A stretch of 40,840 bases of DNA from Micromonospora foliorum (GTDB taxonomy: Bacteria; Actinomycetota; Actinomycetes; Mycobacteriales; Micromonosporaceae): contig NZ_JAKKFF010000054.1 of NCBI RefSeq assembly GCF_022229015.1, positions 1 through 40,840 on the forward strand, written 5' to 3'. The position numbers and the translations under genes are program-made. Positions 24,899 to 31,681 of the stretch are shown here, piece after piece (within the stretch, counting starts at the first letter, position 1; each line of letters opens with the position of its first letter). The notes below the pieces were generated by a model. That model had not been told where the DNA came from and did no database searches. It worked only from the letters and a program-made list of their open reading frames with translations.

Positions 24899-24979
24899 CA
24901 TGATCCACTCGCGTTTCAGGAAGTCGCGGTGTCCGGGGCATCGGGACCCCGCGGTATCACCAAAACCGAGTCGATCATG
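24899..24979. repeat. Intergenic palindromic repeat, family B copy 2
   Basis: Arms of 36 nt (24899-24934 and 24944-24979) align without gaps around a 9-nt loop with about 26 of 36 positions paired. Both ends read CATGATC[C/G]ACTCG. The left arm contains GGAAGTCG, as in the copy at 10558-10634. It follows the oxidoreductase gene and may also serve as its terminator. Confidence 0.6.
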
Positions 24980-25107
24980 GCGGTCTGGAACCCGTGCGGT
25001 CGATGCTGCGGGGCCAGGGGGCCGGAATGGTCGACGGTGGGAAGAATGCGTCAGCCAACCAGCAAACGCCGGGCAGATCGCTGTTCATTTCTTTCATTAA
25101 GGTGACG

Positions 25108-25113
25108 TACGAT
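25108..25113 (+). promoter_or_regulatory. Possible -10 element of a leaderless lacI-type transcript
   Basis: TACGAT ends 8 bases before the GTG start at 25121, so transcription would begin at or next to the start codon. No Shine-Dalgarno sequence precedes this GTG, which fits a leaderless mRNA. An AT-rich direct repeat (TTCATT at 25084-25089 and again in 25093-25098) lies around the -35 position. Confidence 0.35.
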
Positions 25114-25120
25114 TGCGAGC

Positions 25121-26125
25121 GTGACCAAGCGGTTGACTGAAGTTGCCAAGAAGGCGGGCGTCAGCGAGGCCACCGTCAGCCGGGTGCTCAACGGCCGCGA
25201 CGGAGTCTCCGAGGCGACCCGTACCGCCGTGCTGACGGCCCTGGACGTGCTCGGTTACGAGCGGCCGACCAAGTTGCGCGGCGAACGCGCCCGGCTGGTC
25301 GGGCTGGTGCTGCCCGAGTTGCAGAACCCGATCTTCCCGGCGCTGGCCGAGGTCGTCACCGGCACCCTGGCTCAGCGCGGCTACACCCCGGCGCTCTGTG
25401 CCCGGACCATCGGCGGCGTCTCCGAAATGGACTACGTGGAGATGCTCCTCGACCACCAGGTCTCCGGGGTGATCTTCGCTGGTGGCTCGTACGCGCTCGC
25501 CGACGCCCGACACGACCACTACCGTCGGCTGACCGACCGAGGGCTTCCGGTCGTGCTGGTCAACGCCGGCGTGGACGAGTTGGGTTTCCCCCGGGTCTCC
25601 ACTGACGACGCGGTGGCGGTGGAGCAGGCGTACGGGCACCTGCGCTCGCTCGGGCACGAGCGGATCGGGATGGTGCTCGGCCCGGAGGGGCATGTGCCGT
25701 CCCGGCGCAAGCTCGACGCGATGATCCAGGCAGCCGGCTGGGACGAGGGCGACGCCGAGTGCGTCGAGCGGTCCAGCTTCTCGATGGAGGGCGCGCGGGT
25801 AGCCGCGACGAAGTTGGTCGAGCGGGGCGTGACCGGCATCATCTGCGCCAGCGACGTGCTCGCGCTGGGCACGATCCGCGCGGCCCGGCGGTTGGGGCGT
25901 TCGGTCCCGGCCGACGTGTCGGTGGTGGGTTTCGACGACTCCGCCTTCATGACGTGCACCGATCCGCCGTTGACCACGGTGCGGCAGCCGATCGAGACGA
26001 TGGGGCAGGCCGCGGTGGATCTGCTGGTCACCCAGATCGAGGGTGCCGGCGTGCTGCAGGACGAGTTGCTGTTCGAGCCGGAGTTGGTGGTGCGGGGTTC
26101 CACCGCGCCCGCTCCCGGCCGCTAG
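25121..26125 (+). CDS. LacI-family transcriptional regulator
   Basis: A 334-residue repressor with an N-terminal helix-turn-helix (LTEVAKKAGVSEATVSRVLNG) and hinge, then a periplasmic-binding-protein-like sensor domain (VGLVLPELQNPIFPALAEVV; SVVGFDDSAFMTCTDPPLTTV). Such regulators release DNA when they bind a sugar. It lies immediately upstream of a sugar ABC importer and glucan hydrolases and is the likely pathway-specific regulator. The start is GTG at 25121 with no ribosome-binding site. It is separated from the transport operon by a strong terminator and 332 bp, so it is transcribed alone. Confidence 0.93.
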   Translation: MTKRLTEVAKKAGVSEATVSRVLNGRDGVSEATRTAVLTALDVLGYERPTKLRGERARLVGLVLPELQNPIFPALAEVVTGTLAQRGYTPALCARTIGGVSEMDYVEMLLDHQVSGVIFAGGSYALADARHDHYRRLTDRGLPVVLVNAGVDELGFPRVSTDDAVAVEQAYGHLRSLGHERIGMVLGPEGHVPSRRKLDAMIQAAGWDEGDAECVERSSFSMEGARVAATKLVERGVTGIICASDVLALGTIRAARRLGRSVPADVSVVGFDDSAFMTCTDPPLTTVRQPIETMGQAAVDLLVTQIEGAGVLQDELLFEPELVVRGSTAPAPGR

Positions 26126-26147
26126 GCGCCACCCCGAACGACGCTTC

Positions 26148-26182
26148 GGCCGTCGACCGCTCACGCGGTCGGCGGCCGTTTT
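26148..26182 (+). terminator. Intrinsic terminator of the lacI-type gene
   Basis: A 13-bp stem (26148-26160 with 26165-26177, one G-T pair) closes a 4-nt loop and is followed by GTTTTCGTCGTT. It is the best canonical terminator in the window and ends the regulator's transcript 22 bp after its stop codon. Confidence 0.85.
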
Positions 26183-26324
26183 CGTCGTTGCTCGCCACGG
26201 TCGGCATCGATCGGGTCGAATGACCGGCCATAGGGGATCAATAGCCGGCAAATCGGGCTGCTTTCAAAGCCTTGCCAACATCTGCCGTAATCACGTCGTG
26301 TCCTTTCGGAACAGGGTCGATACC

Positions 26325-26353
26325 TTGCCGAAATGAGTCGGCCTCGCTACAGT
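26325..26353 (+). promoter_or_regulatory. Vegetative-type promoter for the sugar import operon
   Basis: TTGCCG (26325-26330) and TACAGT (26348-26353) are spaced 17 bp apart, a reasonable sigma-70-like promoter. The expected transcript start is near 26360, giving a leader of about 100 nt. CCTTGCC occurs at 26270-26276 and again at 26323-26329, overlapping the -35, so these could be repressor contact points. The rest of the 332-bp gap (26126-26457) holds the terminator above and no gene. Confidence 0.5.
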
Positions 26354-26457
26354 GACTCCACTCACATCTGGCTCCGACGCAGCTACTGGGCGTCAGGTCG
26401 TATCACCGCAGATCAGCGAAGGTCATTGGAGACACCCGTTCCCGAAGGGATGGACAG

Positions 26458-27837
26458 ATGTCCGTACCGCAATACCGAAAGGCTGCGGCGGTTGCGCTCG
26501 TGGCCGGCCTGGGGCTCAGCCTCACGGCGTGCTCCACGAAGAGCGACGACAAGGGCTCGAACGCCGGCGGCAAGGTCACCATCACGGTCGACTGTCAGCC
26601 GGTCGGCGCGCAGAAAGAGCTGTTGAAGAACTGGAACGACGACGTCGCCGAGTTCCAGAAGCAGAACCCGGACATCACCATCAAGAGCGTCAGCGTCGGC
26701 GAGCAGTGCAACAACCCGCCGGACTTCACCGCCCGCCTCGCTGGCGGCACCGTGACCGACGTCTTCTACGGGTACATGACAGATCTCCAGCAGGTGCTCG
26801 ACTCCGGTCAGGCGATGGACATCAGCCAGCAGGTCAGCAAGGACACGATCCCGACCTGGGACAGCGTCGACCCGGCGCTCAAGGAGGTCTTCACCGACGG
26901 CGGCAAGCTCTACGCCGTTCCGGTGAAGAACTACTCGATGGGCCTGGTCTACAACAAGGCCCTGTTCCAGCAGGCCGGGCTGGACGTCAACAACCCGCCC
27001 AAGACCTGGGCCGAGGTTCGGGCCGCCGCCAAGAAGATCTCCGCCCTCGGCAACGGCATCGCCGGCTACTCGGAGTACAGCGCCGGCAACACCGGCGGCT
27101 GGCACTTCACCTCCCTGCTCTACTCGCAGGGCGGCCGGGTGCTCACCGAGGACGGCAAGAAGGCCGACTTCAACAACGCCATGGGCAAGCAGGTCCTGCA
27201 GAACCTCAAGGACATGCGGTACGGCGACAACAGCATGGGCGCCCGTCAGCTGCTGCAGTGGGGCGACCTGCTGACGAACGCCGGTGCGGGCAAGGTCGGC
27301 ATGTTCATCGGCGCGCCGGACGCCACCCAGGCGATCGTCAGCCAGTTCCAGGGCAAGTTCCAGGACTGGGCGATGGCTCCGCTGCCCGGCCAGGACGGCG
27401 CGGCGAAGGGGACGCTCGGTGGTGGCGAGGGCTACTTCTTCAAGAAGGACCTCACGCCCGAGCAGGTCAAGGCCGGTCTGAAGTGGATCGCGTACCAGAA
27501 GCTCACCCCGGGCAAGGGTCAGTTCGACTACGTCCGGGCCAAGCCGCAGAACTACCCGGTGGGTCTGCCCCAGCCGCTGCTCTTCGCCAACGGCAGTGAC
27601 GCGCAGAAGCAGGAGCTGGAGCTGCGCAAGGCGAACGCGAACGTGGACACGGCGAACTTCGCGCTCTTCGAGGCGACCCCGGTTCCGATCAAGGGTGAGC
27701 CGCGCAACGCGCAGGCCGTCTACGCCGTGCTCGACGCCGCGATGTCGGGTGTGCTGACCAACCCGAACTCGAACATCGACGCACTGCTCAAGACCGCCGA
27801 GGAGAAGGTCAACCAGCTCCTCGCCGCCGAGAGCTGA
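26458..27837 (+). CDS. Sugar ABC transporter substrate-binding lipoprotein
   Basis: A 459-residue family 1 extracellular solute-binding protein. The signal peptide ends in a lipobox with Cys25 (GLSLTAC), so it is lipid-anchored outside the membrane. The mature protein shows VTITVDCQPVGAQKELLKNW, RLAGGTVTDVFYGYM, YAVPVKNYSMGLVYNKALF and GGGEGYFFKK, as in oligosaccharide binders. The ATG at 26458 follows GAAGGG with about 8 nt spacing. It is the first gene of the operon with two permeases and a GH13 enzyme. The ligand is inferred to be an oligosaccharide released by the GH87 enzymes downstream. Confidence 0.9.
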   Translation: MSVPQYRKAAAVALVAGLGLSLTACSTKSDDKGSNAGGKVTITVDCQPVGAQKELLKNWNDDVAEFQKQNPDITIKSVSVGEQCNNPPDFTARLAGGTVTDVFYGYMTDLQQVLDSGQAMDISQQVSKDTIPTWDSVDPALKEVFTDGGKLYAVPVKNYSMGLVYNKALFQQAGLDVNNPPKTWAEVRAAAKKISALGNGIAGYSEYSAGNTGGWHFTSLLYSQGGRVLTEDGKKADFNNAMGKQVLQNLKDMRYGDNSMGARQLLQWGDLLTNAGAGKVGMFIGAPDATQAIVSQFQGKFQDWAMAPLPGQDGAAKGTLGGGEGYFFKKDLTPEQVKAGLKWIAYQKLTPGKGQFDYVRAKPQNYPVGLPQPLLFANGSDAQKQELELRKANANVDTANFALFEATPVPIKGEPRNAQAVYAVLDAAMSGVLTNPNSNIDALLKTAEEKVNQLLAAES

Positions 27838-27923
27838 CCGATCGTGTGGGGGTCGGGACGCCGACCCGACCCCCACGCCACTCGCACCACATCTCGACGT
27901 CACCGACTCACCCAGGAGTTGCC

Positions 27924-28880
27924 TTGGCGATCACCACCGTCCCGGAGACCCCCAGGAAACCGGGCCGCCCGCCGTCGCCGTACTCGGCGAGGCCGCAGCG
28001 CACGAGCCTCGGCCGCAAGGTACGGGACAACCTCACCGGTCACGCGTTCCTGATCGGGGCGGTGCTCTGCTTCGTCGTCTTCTCCTGGTACCCGATGATC
28101 CGCGGGATCGTCATGAGCTTCCAGCGCACCCGGCGTGGCGAGACCACCTGGGTGGGTTGGGACAACTACTCCCGCATCATCGCCGACCCGAGCTTCTGGA
28201 CGGCCTGGCAGAACACCTTCTACTTCACGGTGCTCGCGCTCGCCCTCGGGTACGTGGTGCCGTTCTTCGTGGCGATCCTGCTCAACGAGTTCCGGCACGG
28301 CAAGGGTTACCTGCGGATCCTGGTCTACCTGCCGGTGATGCTGCCGCCGGCCTCCGCGCTGTTCCTCTTCAAGTTCTACGCGTACGACCCGAGTGAGGCC
28401 GGGCTCTTCAACGCGATCCTCAAGGCACTGCACCTGCCCACCTCGCAGTGGATGCAGTCGCCCGAGATGACGATGCCGGCGATGGTGGTCGCGTCGACCT
28501 GGATGAACATGGGCGGCGCGGTGCTGATCTACCTGGCGTCGTTGCAGAACATTCCCGGCGAGCTGTATGAGGCGGCCGAGCTGGACGGCGCCGGGATCTG
28601 GCGGCGGATCCTGCACGTGACGATCCCGCAGACCCGGCTGATCCTCGCGCTCCTGGCGATGTTGCAGATCGTCGCCACGATGCAGCTCTTCATCGAGCCA
28701 CTGATCCTCGCCAACGGTGCGGGCGCGGAGGACTCCGCGACCTCGGTGGCGTACCTCATCTACCAGCACGGCTTCTTCCAGAACGACCTCAACGGCGCCG
28801 CCGCACTGGGCGTGATCATGCTCGTGGTGCTTGCCGGCTTCTCCGCCGTGTACGTGCGGCTGACTGCGAAACAGGACTAG
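27924..28880 (+). CDS. Sugar ABC transporter permease (MalF-like)
   Basis: A 318-residue membrane permease with six helices. The EAA loop that contacts the ATPase is YEAAELDGAGIWRRILHVTIP. The opening after a basic N-terminus, AFLIGAVLCFVVFSWYPMI followed by RGIVMSFQ, is typical of MalF/UgpA-type subunits. The start is probably TTG at 27924, with AGGAG (27914-27918) 5 nt upstream. The open frame extends to 27846, but that part is Pro/His-rich and lacks a site. It starts 86 bp after the binding-protein gene. Confidence 0.88.
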   Translation: MAITTVPETPRKPGRPPSPYSARPQRTSLGRKVRDNLTGHAFLIGAVLCFVVFSWYPMIRGIVMSFQRTRRGETTWVGWDNYSRIIADPSFWTAWQNTFYFTVLALALGYVVPFFVAILLNEFRHGKGYLRILVYLPVMLPPASALFLFKFYAYDPSEAGLFNAILKALHLPTSQWMQSPEMTMPAMVVASTWMNMGGAVLIYLASLQNIPGELYEAAELDGAGIWRRILHVTIPQTRLILALLAMLQIVATMQLFIEPLILANGAGAEDSATSVAYLIYQHGFFQNDLNGAAALGVIMLVVLAGFSAVYVRLTAKQD

Positions 28881-28891
28881 GACGGCGAGGA

Positions 28892-29779
28892 ATGGCACAG
28901 GATTCCGGCACCCGGACCCTCATTTCCCAGACCCAGATCAGCCGGGGGCGTGGCAGGGTCATCTACTGGACGCTGCTGGTCGTCGTCGTGGCGGGGTTCA
29001 CGCTCGTCTTCCTCGGGCCGCTCTACTGGATGGTCACCGGCGCGCTCAAGTCCGGCCAGGAGATCGCGCAGACCCCGCCGTCGCTGTTCCCGAAGGATCC
29101 GCAGCCGCAGAACTACGTCGACGCGTGGAACAACCTGGCCCTCGCCAAGCTGCTGTTCAACACCTTCTACTACGCCATCGGCGCGGTGCTGTTCCAACTC
29201 GTCCTCGACACCGCCGCCGCGTACTCGCTGTCCAAGCTTCGACCGATCTTCGGCAACGTGATTCTCGCCCTGATGCTGGGGACGCTGATGATCCCGGCGA
29301 TGGTCCTCATCGTTCCGCAGTACGTGACCGTGATCGACCTGCCGATCGTGCACATCAACCTGCTGGACTCACCCTTCGCCATCTGGTTGCCCCTGGTCGC
29401 CAACGCGTTCAACATCTTCCTGTTGAAGCGGTTCTTCGACTCGATTCCGGAGGAGTTGATGGCAGCCGCCCTCATGGACGGGGCGACGTCGCTGCGCACG
29501 CTGTGGTCGATCATCCTGCCGCTGTCGCGTCCCATCCTCGGCGTAGTCTCGATCTTCGCCGTGACGGCGGTCTGGAAGGACTTCCTCTGGCCGAAGCTGG
29601 TCATGCCGTCGCCCGAGACCCGGACGGTAAGCGTCGGCATCTACGCCTTCGCCGGTGGCACACCGATGAACGTGGTGATCGCCGCGTCGGTCATCGCCGC
29701 GATCCCGACAGTCATCATCTTCCTGATCTTCCAACGGAACATCATGTCCGGTCTGACCACGGGCAGCATCAAGGGCTAG
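28892..29779 (+). CDS. Sugar ABC transporter permease (MalG-like)
   Basis: A 295-residue permease with six helices. The EAA loop is EELMAAALMDGATSLRTLW, followed by SIILPLSRPI. An N-terminal helix (YWTLLVVVVAGFTLVFLGPL) and the periplasmic QNYVDAWNN segment are usual for MalG-type subunits. The ATG at 28892 follows GAGGA and lies 11 bp after the first permease. Together with the binding protein it forms a CUT1-type importer. No ATPase gene is present anywhere in the locus, so a general ATPase such as MsiK encoded elsewhere is needed. Confidence 0.9.
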   Translation: MAQDSGTRTLISQTQISRGRGRVIYWTLLVVVVAGFTLVFLGPLYWMVTGALKSGQEIAQTPPSLFPKDPQPQNYVDAWNNLALAKLLFNTFYYAIGAVLFQLVLDTAAAYSLSKLRPIFGNVILALMLGTLMIPAMVLIVPQYVTVIDLPIVHINLLDSPFAIWLPLVANAFNIFLLKRFFDSIPEELMAAALMDGATSLRTLWSIILPLSRPILGVVSIFAVTAVWKDFLWPKLVMPSPETRTVSVGIYAFAGGTPMNVVIAASVIAAIPTVIIFLIFQRNIMSGLTTGSIKG

Positions 29780-29800
29780 CCACCACCGGTCCTCCCGCGC

Positions 29801-29821
29801 GGCGAACAACGACCGTTCGCC
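29801..29821. promoter_or_regulatory. Perfect 7-bp inverted repeat between permease and GH13 gene
   Basis: GGCGAAC (29801-29807) and GTTCGCC (29815-29821) flank 7 bases. It lies 22 bp after the permease stop and 59 bp before the GH13 start. It could be a weak attenuator or a regulator site; nothing decides between them. Confidence 0.35.
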
Positions 29822-29879
29822 CGATACATATCCAGGTCCGGCGAACCCGCCGACGTACTGACGCAGAAAGCAGGTGCTC

Positions 29880-31538
29880 GTGTCCACAGCTGACAGAAGT
29901 CCGTGGTGGCGGGGAGCCGTGATCTACCAGGTGTATCCCCGGAGCTTCGCCGACGGCAACGGCGACGGCATCGGCGACATCGCCGGCATCCGGTCCCGGC
30001 TGAACCACCTGTCCGCGCTCGGCGTCGACGCGATCTGGTTCAGTCCCTGGTACCCGTCCCCGATGGCGGACGCCGGCTACGACGTCTCCGACTACCGCGA
30101 CATCGACCCGGTCTTCGGCACCCTGACCGAGGTGGAGGCGTTGATCGCCGAGGCGCACGCGCTGGGCATCCGGACCATCGTCGACGTGGTGCCCAACCAC
30201 TGCTCCGACGCGCACCCCTGGTTCCAGGCCGCGCTTGCCGGCGGGCCGGGTGCGCCCGAACGGGACCTGTTCTGGTTCCGACCGGGCCGAGGCCCGAACG
30301 GCGACGAGCGACCCACCGACTGGATCGGCGAGTTCGGCGGCGAGACCTGGACCCGCACCACCAACCCGGACGGCACCCCCGGCGACTGGTACCTGCACCT
30401 CTTCGCCCCCCAGCAGCCGGACTTCAACTGGGACCACCCCCGGGTACGGGCGGAGTTCGAGGACATCCTGCGGTTCTGGTTCGACCGGGGGGTGGACGGC
30501 ATCCGGATCGACTCGGCCGGGCTCCTGGTCAAGGACGGGGAGCTGCCCGAGGTCCGACCGGACCAACCGCACCCGTTCCACGACCTCGACGGGGTGCACG
30601 AGATCTACCGGGGCTGGCGTCGGGTCGCCGACGAGTACACCGACCGGGCGCTGATCGGTGAGGTGTGGCTGCCGGACCGGCAGCGGTTCGCCAACTACCT
30701 ACGCCCCGACGAGCTGCACGCCGCGTTCAACTTCGACTTCCTCGGCTGCGCCTGGGACGCCGCGGCGCTGCGGGAGAGCATCGACGGGACGCTGAGCGCG
30801 CACGCGCCGGTCAACGCGCCGGCCACCTGGGTGCTCTCGAACCACGACGTCACCCGACACGTCACCCGCTACGGTCGGGCGGACACCCGGTTCAGCTTCG
30901 CCGCCAAACGCGAGGGCATCCCCACCGACCTGGAGTTGGGTACCCGCCGGGCCCGCGCCGCCGCGCTGCTCTCGCTGTCGCTGCCCGGCGCCGCCTACGT
31001 CTACCAGGGCGAGGAGCTGGGCCTCTACGAGGTCGAGGACATCCCGTACGCGCTGCGGCAGGACCCGATGTGGGAGCGCTCCGGCCGGATCGACCCCGGT
31101 CGGGACGGCTGCCGCGTACCGCTGCCGTGGGGCGGGGACGAGCCGCCGTTCGAGTTCAGCCCCGAGGGCGCCGCGGCACCGTGGCTGCCGCAGCCGGCCG
31201 ACTGGAAGGACCGGACGGCCAGCGCGCAGACCGGCGACTCGGCCTCGATGCTGGAGCTGTACCGGGCGGCGATCCAGGCCCGGAAGGCCGACCCGGCGCT
31301 CGGTGACGGCGAGCTGACCTGGCTGCCCGCCCCGGACGGGGTGCTCGCGTTCAGCCGTGGCGGTGGCTTCGCCTGCCTGGTCAACCTCTCCGCCGAGGCG
31401 GTGCCGATGCCAGCTCAGGGGGAGTTGGTGCTGGCCAGCGGGCCGCTCGACGACGGGTTGCTGCCGTCCGACACCGCGGTCTGGCTGCGTACCGCCGAAT
31501 CCACCGACGGGCCGCACGGGGCGGACGGCCCGGCCTGA
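29880..31538 (+). CDS. Glycoside hydrolase family 13, alpha-glucosidase
   Basis: A 552-residue cytoplasmic GH13 enzyme with no signal peptide. It opens WWRGAVIYQVYPRSFADGNGD, the hallmark of oligo-1,6-glucosidase/alpha-glucosidase subfamilies. Conserved regions are DVVPNHCSD, GIRIDSAG with nucleophile Asp211, IGEVWL with acid/base Glu261, and SNHDV with Asp323. GTG at 29880 is chosen because AGCAGG lies 5 nt before it; GTG at 29874 is possible. As last gene after the importer, it should hydrolyse the imported alpha-linked oligosaccharides to glucose. Linkage preference (alpha-1,3 versus 1,4) is inferred from the GH87 neighbours only. A perfect hairpin follows the stop. Confidence 0.9.
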   Translation: MSTADRSPWWRGAVIYQVYPRSFADGNGDGIGDIAGIRSRLNHLSALGVDAIWFSPWYPSPMADAGYDVSDYRDIDPVFGTLTEVEALIAEAHALGIRTIVDVVPNHCSDAHPWFQAALAGGPGAPERDLFWFRPGRGPNGDERPTDWIGEFGGETWTRTTNPDGTPGDWYLHLFAPQQPDFNWDHPRVRAEFEDILRFWFDRGVDGIRIDSAGLLVKDGELPEVRPDQPHPFHDLDGVHEIYRGWRRVADEYTDRALIGEVWLPDRQRFANYLRPDELHAAFNFDFLGCAWDAAALRESIDGTLSAHAPVNAPATWVLSNHDVTRHVTRYGRADTRFSFAAKREGIPTDLELGTRRARAAALLSLSLPGAAYVYQGEELGLYEVEDIPYALRQDPMWERSGRIDPGRDGCRVPLPWGGDEPPFEFSPEGAAAPWLPQPADWKDRTASAQTGDSASMLELYRAAIQARKADPALGDGELTWLPAPDGVLAFSRGGGFACLVNLSAEAVPMPAQGELVLASGPLDDGLLPSDTAVWLRTAESTDGPHGADGPA

Positions 31539-31554
31539 CCTGACTCTGCTCGCC

Positions 31555-31590
31555 GTGGTGTCGGCGGCCCGTCCCGGCCGCCGACACCAC
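31555..31590 (+). terminator. Hairpin terminator after the GH13 gene
   Basis: A perfect 15-bp stem (31555-31569 with 31576-31590) with a 6-nt loop begins 17 bp after the GH13 stop. There is no T-tract. It probably ends the importer-GH13 transcript, so the first GH87 gene 92 bp further on may have its own promoter or depend on read-through. Confidence 0.8.
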
Positions 31591-31681
31591 ACCACCAGGA
31601 AGGGAGAACCAAGGGGGGACGCGCTACACCGCACCAACACGGGGGGATCTGGCCTGCCTGACGAAAGGGAGAGCGCAGCTC

